NCBI GenBank assembly: GCA_965199095.1 | Contig: CBDAQM010000003.1 | Coordinates: 744,001 to 808,000 of the forward strand | DNA from: LMUY01 sp965199095 | GTDB taxonomy: Bacteria > Pseudomonadota > Alphaproteobacteria > Acetobacterales > Acetobacteraceae | Reading direction: 5' to 3' | DNA: 64,000 nt | Shown: positions 51,901 to 60,440 of the stretch, piece after piece | How the letters are laid out: every line of letters begins with the position of its first letter | Position numbering within the stretch: position 1 is the stretch's first letter | The notes under the pieces: generated by a model | What the model was told of the DNA's origin: nothing | Database searches by the model: none | The model's input: only the letters and a program-made list of their open reading frames with translations | Translations under genes and position numbers: made by a program

Positions 51901-53131
51901 GGGTGCGGTGGGCGACCTGATGACGGACCAGCGGCAGGCCGTCACCAGCCTGATCCGCGATGATGCCCGGCCGCTGCTCGCCATCATCGCCGCCAATCCT
52001 GCCGGCCGCGCTATCCAGCCGGCGCTGGTCGTCAAGTGGACGCGCTTGTCCAACGATGTCGGGCGTCCGGAAGATAACCGGCCGGACAGCGCGGCCAACC
52101 GTCTGGTGGCGTTCGTCCGTGCCGAGTTGCCGGACGTCGATCTCAGCACCTGTAGGGCGAGCATGGCGAAGACGATCGCGGGCGCCGCCACGGACTGGTT
52201 CTCCAGCCGGCTGGTCTCCATCGCGCAGGCCGTCGCGGCCAGTTGCAACGAGGTGCTGGGGCAGCAGGCCAGCACCGGCTACCGCGCCGTCGCCGCATCG
52301 TTCAACCAGTTGCTCGCCGGGCGGTACCCGTTCAGCGCGCTGGAGGATCGTACCGCCCGTCCGGCCTCGCCGACGGAGCTCGGCGAGTTCTTCCAGGTCT
52401 TTGACCGGGAAGCGCCCGGCATCCTGTCGGCGTATCAGGCGCGGGGCGTGTTGGATGAGGCGTCGCTTCGCATCGCCGACTTCATGGCGCAGATGGCCCG
52501 GGTGCGGGCGTTCACGGCCTCCCTGATCCCGGGACCGGACAACGGGGCGCCTTCGCTGAAGGTGGATGCGGCGTTCCGCGCCCACGGCCCGGCCGAGCGC
52601 GGATCGCGGGAGATCATCGACTGGCAGTTCCAAATCGGCCTGGATCGCAGCACCAACTTCCAGCCGGCGACCCTGACCTGGCGGCCCGGCGATCCCGTGG
52701 AGATGAAGCTGCGTTGGGCCAAGGACGGCTTCGTGCGGCCGGTGGAGGCGCCGGGCGGCGTGGTGGATGCGGCGGACCGGAGCGTCACCTACCGCATGGA
52801 CGGGCCGTGGGCGCTGATTGCGCTGATGCAGCGCTTCGGCGTGGGGCCGGCCTTGACCGGAACGCAACTCGGCTTCGATGCGGTGGTGCGCAACACCGCG
52901 CCTAACCCGGCGCTGAAGCAAGCGGGGTCCGGGCCCGACCTGCTGGATGGCAGCACCCCGGCGGTCCAGGCCCGCGTCTACGTCGATATCGGTGTCTCGG
53001 CTGCGTCCCGCACCGGCCCCGACGGCAAGCCGCTCCCGGAAGGACGATTGCAGATGCCTGATTTCCCGGTGGTGGCGCCGCCCGATAGCCTGCCCACCTA
53101 TTCCTACGCCCCGGGACGGCGTCGGCCGTGA
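48998..53131 (+). CDS. tssM: T6SS membrane complex protein TssM (IcmF family)
   Basis: A 1377-aa inner-membrane protein forming the trans-envelope channel with TssJ and TssL. It has a first TM helix (about 14-36) and a P-loop GAEGAGKTTLLAGL (from residue 102) with VVVTKCDLIPSF, i.e. an intact NTPase domain; many TssM proteins have lost this. A second TM helix lies near 432-450, with the large periplasmic region after it. The C-terminal beta domain includes FEIDWQFQIGLD-like text around 1205. It starts at GTG (48998), with no ATG upstream. It overlaps tssA by 4 bases (GTGA). An even longer antisense open frame over this gene is a GC artefact. Confidence 0.94.
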   Translation: MFASAAAFLSEHQVLVLLVLALLAVLAIIGVVVVLRRGSAGTPAAIPQDEPAAEPAPDAADRLPAASWRETQRGFRRGLRIYRQQVAGSRDMTLAPWYVVLGAEGAGKTTLLAGLDGIRDAEAPATPGASCGWRFFDDAVVLDVAGRAVLRADGGRPGNGAWRSFLSALRRARPAYPADAIVLVLPATGLVDASGAPLAAAANAARILSDKLWQAQRVLGLTLPVYVVVTKCDLIPSFHTFTGVLPPRMRDSIFGWTNPQPLDMAYRTEWVDAAFNGLRADLLRTEVELFAEDPHPDVADELFRFPGQFSLLKEPLRAQLDIIFRRTAFQEALMLRGIYFTGTVASAAEESWSGAAAASPVGFDLALPSYAATALSSSPVIDEAGQPTPPGSDAQVAFSRDLFATRIFKERNLARLSSRYRFERDRVELAWQIGTACAALVAVVLFIAGVSGAEGLRDGFLPALSRVPALIRAASGTAGQADAVEDLQRSYSRMDEEWRDPPWPPSLISGLERRVATALSVGYNRIVMGEVRQVLVRRLAALGADASSPATADDSELGGLRDFLGQAVLLERYAGVFNAVAGTPDLTGVPEMVKWTTGVDLSPEFMRRAATLGFTQAPSDRILGGASLDAVLRPISLADYRPRVSAQLERLMTDFIDRMGAGSDSMGQLRDVGLSIDAAARQDAAAATGSAWEAVLRGLRSVGTGFSASDKVVLRNGVDFGPDLQPLLDLIGNSALFGPDTRARLAARLRTAVKNAQPQYQPIDSAIGNLATVDMARNQVVLSGVAQSLQSALQGLFAHGFMAAQPQDPGTALGVGATRWDVTRLEAASALADDFALFRVRELQSFPRVLQPSILAAAQRRLRDNLLVRVRDAQTPIAFGTSDLQGTVRAEISAASVLNNIARSLAEANMPADAAAVSAALGSSAASLMVQVDNALEAGQYFSVGRARPGLWDNGRLDVAGLFGVPTLGAVGDLMTDQRQAVTSLIRDDARPLLAIIAANPAGRAIQPALVVKWTRLSNDVGRPEDNRPDSAANRLVAFVRAELPDVDLSTCRASMAKTIAGAATDWFSSRLVSIAQAVAASCNEVLGQQASTGYRAVAASFNQLLAGRYPFSALEDRTARPASPTELGEFFQVFDREAPGILSAYQARGVLDEASLRIADFMAQMARVRAFTASLIPGPDNGAPSLKVDAAFRAHGPAERGSREIIDWQFQIGLDRSTNFQPATLTWRPGDPVEMKLRWAKDGFVRPVEAPGGVVDAADRSVTYRMDGPWALIALMQRFGVGPALTGTQLGFDAVVRNTAPNPALKQAGSGPDLLDGSTPAVQARVYVDIGVSAASRTGPDGKPLPEGRLQMPDFPVVAPPDSLPTYSYAPGRRRP

Positions 53132-54240
53132 CCCCGGACGATCAGGACCTGTTTGCGCCGCCGGATCCGTTGCTGCTTGCGATCCCGGGGGCCGGCGGTG
53201 GGGCTGGCGAGGATTTGCGCTACGACCCGGTATTCGACCGGATCCAGGAACACCGGCGGGAAGACGACACCACGACGCCGCAGGGCATCTGGACGACGAA
53301 GGTCAAGCGGGCCGACTGGGCTGCGGTGCGCGCCGAAGCCGAGGCCGTGCTGCGAACGCGCAGCAAGGATTTGCAGGTGGCGGCCTGGCTGCTGGAGGCG
53401 TGGCTGCACCTCGACGGGATGGCCGGGCTGACCCGCGGGCTGCGCCTGCTCACCTCGCTCAGCCTGCAATTCTGGCCGGTGCTGCATCCCGGCACAGCCG
53501 ACGACGATCCGGAGGTGAGGCTGGCGCCGTTCTTCTGGCTGGAAGCCAAGCTGCCGGCCCGGATCGCGACGGTGCCGTTGACGGTGGATGAGGGCAGCGA
53601 CGCACCGGCGTTGTCTTGGCAGGACTTCCAGGCTGCGCAACGGCTGGAGCAAATTGCCGCGACGGCGAAGGCGGACCACGACCAGGCGGTGGCCGCCGGC
53701 GTGCCGACGCTGGCGCGCTTCGATGCGGCCGTCCGGGCCACGCCGGACGCGATGTTTGCGCGGCTCGGCGCCGACATCGCCGCCGCCGGGGATTCGTTGC
53801 AGGCACTCGGCGCCACGCTCGACCAGCTTTGCGGGCCGGACTCGCCGAGCTTCTCCGGGATCGAGCGCACGATCGACCTGCTGGCGCATTTCGTCCGCCG
53901 CACGCTCACCGAGCGGGGCCTGAGCCCGCCGCCGGCTCCGCCCCCGCCGGCCGCCGCCTACCCGGCCGAGCGTGCCGTGCCGCCGGCCGAAAGCCCGACC
54001 GTGATCATGCCGTCCCGCTCCGCCGCCGGGCCGATCGCCTCGCGCGACCAGGCCTACCGGCTGCTTGCCGAAGTGGCCGACTACCTGTCGCGGGCCGAAC
54101 CACATAGTCCGACCCCCTACCTGCTGCGCCGGGCGATCAGTTGGGGCCGGATGAGCCTGCCGGAATTGCTGCAGGAGTTGATGGAGGATGATGGCGGACG
54201 GCGAACTGTACAAAAGTTGCTTCGGATGCCGGAAGAGTAG
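53128..54240 (+). CDS. tssA: T6SS cap/assembly protein TssA
   Basis: A 370-aa protein with the ImpA N-terminal domain (about 15-140: GEDLRYDPVFDRIQEHRRED, VAAWLLEAWLHLDGMAGLTRGLRLLTSL, FWPVLHP). A proline-rich linker (about 270-295) and a short C-terminal helical part (RDQAYRLLAEVADYLSRAEPHSPTPYLLRRAISWGRMSLPELLQEL) follow. The C-terminal SPTPYLLRRA element is typical of one TssA class. TssA guides tail-sheath polymerisation. It starts at GTG overlapping the tssM stop. Confidence 0.92.
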   Translation: MTPDDQDLFAPPDPLLLAIPGAGGGAGEDLRYDPVFDRIQEHRREDDTTTPQGIWTTKVKRADWAAVRAEAEAVLRTRSKDLQVAAWLLEAWLHLDGMAGLTRGLRLLTSLSLQFWPVLHPGTADDDPEVRLAPFFWLEAKLPARIATVPLTVDEGSDAPALSWQDFQAAQRLEQIAATAKADHDQAVAAGVPTLARFDAAVRATPDAMFARLGADIAAAGDSLQALGATLDQLCGPDSPSFSGIERTIDLLAHFVRRTLTERGLSPPPAPPPPAAAYPAERAVPPAESPTVIMPSRSAAGPIASRDQAYRLLAEVADYLSRAEPHSPTPYLLRRAISWGRMSLPELLQELMEDDGGRRTVQKLLRMPEE

Positions 54241-54324
54241 CCTCTTGTCAGGGCTCGCATCTTTCCAACGCGAACCGTTGCCGCTAAAGAAGGACTAGGT
54301 GAGCCGCACTCCAAGGAGGCTAAC

Positions 54325-54855
54325 ATGAGCGAAAGCACTCAAAAGAAGCTTGATCGTGTGCGGCGTCCGCGCGTGCAGATCACCTACGATGTCGAGACCG
54401 GCGGCGCGACCGAAATGAAGGAGTTGCCGTTCGTGGTTGGCGTCATGGCCGACCTGTCCGGCAAGCCCGCGACGCCGCTGCCGAAGCTGAAGGACCGCAA
54501 GTTCGTCGAAATCGACCGTGACAACTTCAATGACGTGATGGCGTCGACCGCGCCCCGGCTCGCCTACCAGGTCCCGAATACGCTGCAAGGCGATGGCAGC
54601 CATTTGAACGTGGCGTTGCAGTTCCAGGAACTGGACGATTTCGATCCGGCCAACGTCATCAAGCAGATCGGACCGCTGGCAAAGCTGTATGAGGCCCGCC
54701 GCCGGTTGAGCGACTTGCTGACCAAGCTCGACGGCAATGACGAGCTGGATGCGCTGCTGTCGGACGTGATCGCAAGCACCGAGCAGCAGGACGAGTTGCG
54801 TCGGGAACTGGGCACCGAGGCTTCGCCCGAGACGTCTAAGCTGGAAAGCGAGTAA
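54325..54855 (+). CDS. tssB: T6SS sheath small subunit TssB (VipA)
   Basis: A 176-aa sheath protein: KKLDRVRRPRVQITYDVETGGATEMKELPFVVGVMADLSG, KLKDRKFVEIDRDNFNDVM, FQELDDFDPANVIKQI, YEARRRLSDLLTKLDGN. It forms the contractile sheath with TssC. An AAGGAGG six bases before the ATG is the strongest ribosome-binding site in the locus. The 84-base gap to tssA may hold a separate promoter, which fits the high sheath dose needed. The acidic C-terminal end follows the family. Confidence 0.95.
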   Translation: MSESTQKKLDRVRRPRVQITYDVETGGATEMKELPFVVGVMADLSGKPATPLPKLKDRKFVEIDRDNFNDVMASTAPRLAYQVPNTLQGDGSHLNVALQFQELDDFDPANVIKQIGPLAKLYEARRRLSDLLTKLDGNDELDALLSDVIASTEQQDELRRELGTEASPETSKLESE

Positions 54856-54860
54856 GCATC

Positions 54861-56387
54861 ATGGCCCGCACCCCCAGAACGCCGGATTCGAGCGGACAAG
54901 AGGAGAGCACCGTGGCGACTCAGGCCGGTCATTCGGCGGAGACGTCCGTCACGGCGGTGTCCGCGCTGGACCGCATCATCCATGAGGGTCGGATGGTGGT
55001 GGACGATAGTCAGGCGCCGTATGCACGCGGGTTGCTGGCGGAGTTCGTCAACCAGGTGGTCGAGCAGGGCGACACCACGGCGGGGAGCGTGGTCGATTCG
55101 ATCAACCTGCGCATCTCCCAGATCGATGAACTGATCACCGAGCAGATGAACGCCGTGATCCACGCGCCGGAGTTCAAGAAGCTTGAGGCGAGTTGGCGCG
55201 GCCTGTCATACCTCGTGCAGAGTACCGAGACGAGCACGCGGTTGAAGCTGCGGGTGCTGAACACGTCGAAGGCCGATTTGCTGCGCGACCTGGAAAAGGC
55301 CGTCGAGTTCGACCAGAGCGCCCTGTTCAAGATGGTCTATGAGGAAGAGTACGGCACGTTCGGCGGCGCGCCGTATGGCCTGCTGGTCGGCGATTACGAG
55401 TTCGGTCGCCACCCGCAGGATATCGGGCTGCTGGAGAAGCTGTCCAACGTCGCCGCGGCTGCCCACGCGCCGTTCATCTCCGCCGCCTCGCCGAAGATGT
55501 TCGGGCTGGAGAGCCTGACGGAGCTGACGGCGCCCCGCGACCTCGCGAAGATCTTCGAGACGGCGGACATGGCGAAGTGGCGGTCGTTCCGCAACTCCGA
55601 GGATTCGCGCTACGTGGCTTTGGCCTTGCCGCATATGCTGCTGCGCCTGCCGTATGGCCCGGAGACCAAGCCGGTCGACGGCATGAACTTCGTTGAAAGC
55701 GTGACGGGCAACGACCATTCCAAATACCTGTGGGGAAACGCCGCCTGGGCGCTTGCCGCGCGCATCACCGACGCCTTCGCGAAGCATTCCTGGTGCGCCG
55801 CCATCCGCGGCGTGGAGGGTGGCGGCAAGGTCGAGGGCCTGCCGACACACAGCTTCCAGTCCGATGAGGGTGACATCGCGCTGAAATGCCCGACCGAGAT
55901 CGCCATCACCGACCGGCGCGAGAAGGAGCTGAGCGACCTCGGCTTCATCTCGCTCGTGCACTGCAAGAACACCGACTATGCCGCGTTCTTCGGCGGGCAG
56001 ACCGCAAACAAGCCGAAGGTGTACGACACCAACGAGGCGAATGCGAATGCCCGCATCTCTGCCGTCCTGCCGTACGTGCTCGCGTCGTCGCGGTTCGCGC
56101 ACTACATCAAGGTGATGATGCGCGACAAGATCGGCAGCTTCATGAGCCGGGCCAATGTCGACGTCTATCTCAACAACTGGATGTCGAACTACATCCTGCT
56201 ATCGGACGAAGGCTCCCAGAACGAGAAGGCGCGTTTTCCGCTGCGCGATGGCCGGGTTGATGTGACGGAGGTGCCGGGGCGTCCCGGTTCGTACCGCGCC
56301 ACGGTGTTCCTGCGGCCGCATTTCCAGTTGGAGGAGCTGTCGGCCTCCATCCGCCTCGTGGCGGACCTCCCGGCTGCGGCGGGTTAG
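54861..56387 (+). CDS. tssC: T6SS sheath large subunit TssC (VipB)
   Basis: A 508-aa sheath subunit. Conserved blocks are FKKLEASWRGLSYLVQSTETSTRLKLRVLN, MVYEEEYGTFGGAPYGLLVGDYEF, AHAPFISAASPKMFGL, FRNSEDSRYVALALPHMLLRLPYG, FGGQTANKPKVYDTNEANANARISAVLPYVLA. The C-terminal part is FPLRDGRVDVTEVPGRPGSYRATVFLRPHFQLEEL. The N-terminal 30 residues are a variable polar tail; a later start at 54912 (GTG) is possible. The gene is five bases after tssB. Confidence 0.96.
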   Translation: MARTPRTPDSSGQEESTVATQAGHSAETSVTAVSALDRIIHEGRMVVDDSQAPYARGLLAEFVNQVVEQGDTTAGSVVDSINLRISQIDELITEQMNAVIHAPEFKKLEASWRGLSYLVQSTETSTRLKLRVLNTSKADLLRDLEKAVEFDQSALFKMVYEEEYGTFGGAPYGLLVGDYEFGRHPQDIGLLEKLSNVAAAAHAPFISAASPKMFGLESLTELTAPRDLAKIFETADMAKWRSFRNSEDSRYVALALPHMLLRLPYGPETKPVDGMNFVESVTGNDHSKYLWGNAAWALAARITDAFAKHSWCAAIRGVEGGGKVEGLPTHSFQSDEGDIALKCPTEIAITDRREKELSDLGFISLVHCKNTDYAAFFGGQTANKPKVYDTNEANANARISAVLPYVLASSRFAHYIKVMMRDKIGSFMSRANVDVYLNNWMSNYILLSDEGSQNEKARFPLRDGRVDVTEVPGRPGSYRATVFLRPHFQLEELSASIRLVADLPAAAG

Positions 56388-56429
56388 CCTCGACACCACT
56401 CCGACGTCATCTTAGCAGAAGGTAGCAGC

Positions 56430-56921
56430 ATGGCTGACATAATCTTGGACCTGCCGGGCATCGTTGGCGAAAGCCCGTTCGACGGGGTCTACAAGACAAA
56501 AATCCCGGTGCAGAGTATGTCGCTCAACGCGACGCAGGAGATGGACACCTCCCGCTCGCAAACGCGCACGATCCACACGGTGAACGTCGAGGATTTGTCG
56601 ATCACGCGCCTCTACGACCTGTCGTCCACGCCGATCCTGGACGCTTTGATTTCGGGCAAGTCGTTCCCGACCTCGTCCATCTACGTGCTGAAGGCCTTGG
56701 GCGTGGACAACAAGGGCTTCGACTGGTTCGTCAAGATTGACCTGGAAGACACGCTGATCGGCTCGGTGAACACCAGCTTCAGCGACAGCGAGATTACCGA
56801 AGAAATCACGCTTAACTTCACGAAGCTGACGATCAACTATCGCCAGCAGGTCCAGACCGGCGCCATCAAGGGCAGCAACACGACCAATTACGACCGCTTT
56901 AGTGGCAAGAAGATCGCCTAA
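56430..56921 (+). CDS. hcp: T6SS tube protein Hcp (TssD)
   Basis: A 163-aa ring-forming protein, the inner tube and a secreted marker of T6SS. It starts MADIILDLPGIVGESPFDGV, then has PVQSMSLNATQEMDTSRSQTRTIHTVNVEDLSITRLYDLSSTPILDAL and VNTSFSDSEITEEITLNFTKLTINYRQQ. The all-beta pattern and length are typical of Hcp. AGAAGGTAGCAGC precedes the ATG. It sits between the sheath genes and tssE, the usual place. Confidence 0.95.
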   Translation: MADIILDLPGIVGESPFDGVYKTKIPVQSMSLNATQEMDTSRSQTRTIHTVNVEDLSITRLYDLSSTPILDALISGKSFPTSSIYVLKALGVDNKGFDWFVKIDLEDTLIGSVNTSFSDSEITEEITLNFTKLTINYRQQVQTGAIKGSNTTNYDRFSGKKIA

Positions 56922-56935
56922 CCAGGCGGAGCTGC

Positions 56936-57409
56936 TTGGCCGATCCGCGGGTCGTCAAGGGGGCCACCGCGCCCCTGTTCGACAGACTGGTAGACCTCTC
57001 GCCCGCGGCCGTGGTGGAACTGGACGTGTTCCGCCACATGTCGGAGGAAGATCTGAAAGCGTCCATCCTGCGCGAGGTGGAGCGGATCATTTCCACCAAG
57101 CGTCCTGTCAGGATCGAGGATGCGCTGCGTGAAACGTCGCTTACCGTGTTGGACTACGGCGTGCCCGACGCTACCGGATTGTCCCCGTACGACACGTTCG
57201 CGCGCCGCCGCTATGGTCGTGCGATTGAGTTGGCCATCAAGGCGTTCGAGCCGCGGCTGCACAACCCCGCCGTCCGGGTCGAGCTTCGCAAGGACGGTCC
57301 GGCCAGCTTGGACATCGCTGTCTCCGGCACGATCCGGGCGGGGCGCTACGTGGAGGATGTCTGGTTCCCCATCCACATCGACGCCGAAGCGTTCGGTCGC
57401 CAATCCTAG
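56936..57409 (+). CDS. tssE: T6SS baseplate protein TssE (gp25-like)
   Basis: A 157-aa baseplate wedge protein: APLFDRLVDLSPAAV near the start, LREVERIISTKRPVRIEDAL, the gp25 core LDYGVPDATGLSPYDTF, and the C-terminal VRVELRKDGPASLDIAVSGTI. It starts at TTG (56936, reading MADPRVVKG), preceded by AGGCGGAG. No ATG is available before the conserved region. It follows hcp by 14 bases. Confidence 0.93.
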   Translation: MADPRVVKGATAPLFDRLVDLSPAAVVELDVFRHMSEEDLKASILREVERIISTKRPVRIEDALRETSLTVLDYGVPDATGLSPYDTFARRRYGRAIELAIKAFEPRLHNPAVRVELRKDGPASLDIAVSGTIRAGRYVEDVWFPIHIDAEAFGRQS

Positions 57410-57442
57410 CCGCCCAGATTTCGGCGCCTAGGGCGCACGGCC

Positions 57443-59242
57443 GTGGCGTCCGATGAACTGCTGGATTATTACCAGCGCGAGCTGACCTATCTTCGCAAGG
57501 CCGGGCTCGAATTCGCCCGCTCGTACCCCAAGGTTGCCCGCCGGCTCGAACTCGGTCCGGACCAAAGCGAGGACCCCAATGTCGAGCGCCTGATCGAGGC
57601 GTTCGCCTTCCTGACCGGGCGGTTGCAACGCAACCTTGAAGCCGAGGTGCCGCGGCTGTCGGCCTCGCTGCTCGGCCTGGTGCAGCCTCACCTGGTCAAC
57701 CCGGTCCCCGCTTTGTCGGTCGCCCGGTTCGACATCGACCCCGAGCAGGGCAAGCTCAGCACCGGCTTCCTGCTGCCCCGCACGACGCAGCTCTTCGCCC
57801 GTACCGAGAGCGACGTGATCTGCCGTTTCCGCACCTGCTACGATCTGACGCTGTGGCCGCTTCGCATCAGTGAGGCGCTGGTGGAGTCGGTCGATCCGTA
57901 CGACTTCCTCGACACCAGCGACGCGGCGGCGGTGCTCCGCATCCGGCTGGACGCGCTGGATGCACCGTTCGGCGAACTGCCGATCCAGCGCCTGCGGCTC
58001 TATTTGGACGGCGACGCGGCGCAGGCGAATGCATTGCACGAGTTGCTGCTGTCCGGCGTGCAGCGGGTCGTGTTCCTCGGCCCCGGCGGGGACCGCCGCA
58101 CCGTCGCGGCGGAGGCGGCGTTGCACCCCGTCGGGTTCGAAGCCGACGAGGCGGTCCTGCCGCATCCCGGCCACGCCCACCAAGCCTATCGGCTGATGCA
58201 CGAGTATTTCTGCTTCCCCGAGAAGTTCCGCTTCATCGACCTCGCCATCCCGCCGGGGCTGGCCCGCGGCAAAACGCTGGACGTGCTGCTGCTGCTCTCG
58301 GTGCTGCCGCGCCAGCGCCTCTCGATCAGCCCGGGCAGCTTCGCGCTGGGCTGCACGCCCGTGGCGAACCTGTTCACCAAGGTGGCCGAGCCGATCCGCG
58401 TGCAGAACCGGCAGACCGAATATCGCGTGGTCGGGGACTACCGGCGGGAGCGGACCACGGAGGTGCATAGCGTCACCGCCGTCACCGGCCTGAACGTCGA
58501 GACCGGGCAGGTGCTGGAGTACCGGCCCTTCTTCTCGTTCAATCACGCTGCCTCGCTCGATGGCGCCAAGGCGTTCTGGACCCTCCACCGCGACCTGACC
58601 GGCCGGCCGGATCTGCCGGGCACGGATTTGATGATCGGCTTCCTGGACCTGAATGCGCAGCCCGCGCTGCCGCCCACCCAGACCGTGACGGTCGAGACGC
58701 TCTGCACCAACCGCACCCTGGCGGAGCAGGTGCCGGCCGGCGCCCGGCTGCGGATCGAGCGGGAGGCGCCGCTGGCGCGCATCGTGCTGCTGCAGAAGCC
58801 CACCCCGCCCCGGGCGCCCCCGACCGGCGGCGAGACCCTGTGGCGGTTGGTGTCGCACCTGTCGCTGAACTACCTGTCGTTGCAGGACGGGGCGGAAGGC
58901 CTGAACGCCTTGCGCGAAATCCTGCGGCTGCACGCCCCCGCGGGCGACGCGGCGGCGGAGCAGCAGGTGCAGGGCTTGCGCAGCCTGTCCTGCCGCCCGG
59001 GCCTGCACCGCATTGGCACCGATGCCTGGCGCGGTTTCTGCCGGGGGATCGAGGTGACGGCGGAGTTGGATGAACGGCGTTTCGTCGGCGGCAATCCCCT
59101 GTTGTTCGCCGCCGTGCTCGACCGGTTCCTGGGCATGTATACCAGCCTCAACTCGTTCACCCGGCTCAAGGTGGTGTCCTCACAGCGGAGCGGAACATGG
59201 AAGGTATGGCCACCCCGGTCGGGCACCCGGCCGGTCCTCTAG
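57443..59242 (+). CDS. tssF: T6SS baseplate protein TssF
   Basis: A 599-aa baseplate protein: DELLDYYQRELTYLRKAGLEFARSYPKVARRLELGP, DPNVERLIEAFAFLTGRLQRNLEAEVPRLSASLLGLVQPHL, and the C-terminal EVTAELDERRFVGGNPLLFAAVLDRFLGMYTSLNSFTRLKV. The ending W-x-PRSGTRPVL is typical of the family. It starts at GTG, 33 bases after tssE. It overlaps tssG by 46 bases, the longest overlap in the operon. Confidence 0.95.
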   Translation: MASDELLDYYQRELTYLRKAGLEFARSYPKVARRLELGPDQSEDPNVERLIEAFAFLTGRLQRNLEAEVPRLSASLLGLVQPHLVNPVPALSVARFDIDPEQGKLSTGFLLPRTTQLFARTESDVICRFRTCYDLTLWPLRISEALVESVDPYDFLDTSDAAAVLRIRLDALDAPFGELPIQRLRLYLDGDAAQANALHELLLSGVQRVVFLGPGGDRRTVAAEAALHPVGFEADEAVLPHPGHAHQAYRLMHEYFCFPEKFRFIDLAIPPGLARGKTLDVLLLLSVLPRQRLSISPGSFALGCTPVANLFTKVAEPIRVQNRQTEYRVVGDYRRERTTEVHSVTAVTGLNVETGQVLEYRPFFSFNHAASLDGAKAFWTLHRDLTGRPDLPGTDLMIGFLDLNAQPALPPTQTVTVETLCTNRTLAEQVPAGARLRIEREAPLARIVLLQKPTPPRAPPTGGETLWRLVSHLSLNYLSLQDGAEGLNALREILRLHAPAGDAAAEQQVQGLRSLSCRPGLHRIGTDAWRGFCRGIEVTAELDERRFVGGNPLLFAAVLDRFLGMYTSLNSFTRLKVVSSQRSGTWKVWPPRSGTRPVL

Positions 59243-60258
59243 CCGACGCCTTGTTCGACGAGGGGTTCGACTTCGACTTCTTCCAGGCGGTCGCGTTGCT
59301 GCACGCCCTGCAGTCGGAGGCCGCGCCGGTCGGGCAAGCCGCCGAGCCCGCAGCAGAACCCGTGCGCTTCCGCTCCCGCGTTGGGCTGGATTTTCCACCC
59401 GGCGACGTGCAGCGGATCGACCCGCCGGTGGCTGGCGGCAAAGCCGCCACGATGCTGGTCAATTTCATGGGCCTGGCCGGCGTTCACGGACCGCTGCCGG
59501 CGGTGGTGACGGAAGTCGTGATGGAGCGGATGCAGCGGAAGGACCATGCCTTCCGCGCTTTCCTGGACCTGTTCAACCACCGCCTGCTGTCCCTGCAATA
59601 CCGCGTCCGGGCGGAGCACCGGCCCGGCCTGGCGCAGCTGCCCCCGCCGGACAGCCGCCTGGCGCGCTACCTGTTCGCCCTGATCGGCCTCGGCACCCCA
59701 CGCTTGCAGGGCCGCCTGGGCACCGAGGACCGGCGGCTGCTGGGCCATGCCGCGGTGCTGGCCGGCCGGATCCGCAGCCAGTCCGGGCTGGAAAGCCTGA
59801 TCGCCGACCAGTTCGGCGTGCCGGCCACCATCCACCCGTTCTACGGGCGCTGGCTGCCGATCCCGCCGGAGGAGGTGACCGTGCTGGGCCGCCACGGCCG
59901 CAACCGCGAGCTCGGGCGCACCGCGACCGCGGGCAGCCGGATGTGGGACCAGCAAAGCCTGTTCCTGATCGTGCTGGGCCCGTTGTCGCTCGCCGATTTC
60001 CTTGCTTTCCTGCCCGTCAACGACCGCTTCGCACCGTTGGCGGCCATCGTGCGCTTCTACGCTGGGGACGAATTCGATTTTGAGGTGGAGCTGAAGTTGC
60101 GGTCCGACGACATCCCCCAAGCCACGCTGAGCACCGGGAGCGGCGCATTGCTGGGTTGGACGAGCTGGCTCGGCAGGAATCGCTCCGACCGCGGCGCATC
60201 GGGCACGATCCGCCTGTCAACCGCCGTCACGTCAGCCATACTGAAGCCAGCGGCATGA
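59197..60258 (+). CDS. tssG: T6SS baseplate protein TssG
   Basis: A 353-aa baseplate protein: FDFFQAVALLHAL, VRFRSRVGLDFPPGDVQRI, VNFMGLAGVHGPLPAVVTEVVMERMQRKDHAFRAFLDLFNHRLLSLQYR, and FYGRWLPIPPEEV. The order matches TssG. There are two Mets at the start; MEGMATPVGH at 59197 is taken, and Met4 is possible. It is the last complete T6SS gene; its stop overlaps the tssH remnant (ATGA). Confidence 0.94.
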   Translation: MEGMATPVGHPAGPLADALFDEGFDFDFFQAVALLHALQSEAAPVGQAAEPAAEPVRFRSRVGLDFPPGDVQRIDPPVAGGKAATMLVNFMGLAGVHGPLPAVVTEVVMERMQRKDHAFRAFLDLFNHRLLSLQYRVRAEHRPGLAQLPPPDSRLARYLFALIGLGTPRLQGRLGTEDRRLLGHAAVLAGRIRSQSGLESLIADQFGVPATIHPFYGRWLPIPPEEVTVLGRHGRNRELGRTATAGSRMWDQQSLFLIVLGPLSLADFLAFLPVNDRFAPLAAIVRFYAGDEFDFEVELKLRSDDIPQATLSTGSGALLGWTSWLGRNRSDRGASGTIRLSTAVTSAILKPAA

Positions 60259-60440
60259 GCCTGGACATCAAGGCGCTGGTCGCCAAGCTGAACCGCACGT
60301 GCCGGGCGGCGCTGAAACGGGCGGCGTCGGACTGCGTGGCCACCGCCGCCATAGAGGACAGGCTGCGCGTCAGCACCGCCGAAGCCGAGATCGCCCGCCT
60401 GGCTGGGTTCAAGCAGCGGCAATGCGGCCGGGCGCCACGC
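60255..60440 (+). pseudogene. Truncated tssH (clpV) 5' remnant
   Basis: The start ATG overlaps the tssG stop by 4 bases, and the first 28 codons read MSLDIKALVAKLNRTCRA then ALKRAASDCV. This matches the N-terminal helix of ClpV/TssH AAA+ ATPases (pattern xLKALIxKLNxTCRRALExAAGLC). After that the resemblance stops: the following ATAAIEDRLRVSTAEAEIAR is not ClpV. There is no HYNVEIEHWLLKLLE segment and no Walker motif downstream. The frame runs on into the 3' end of the opposite-strand kinase gene. A deletion that removed nearly all of clpV is the simplest reading. Confidence 0.75.

Noticed and set aside
48122..52921. A 1599-codon open frame on the minus strand opposite tssL/tssM
   Set aside because: It has no recognisable domain, is rich in Arg, Gln, His and Gly as expected of antisense GC-rich DNA, and covers genes with full TssL and TssM motifs.
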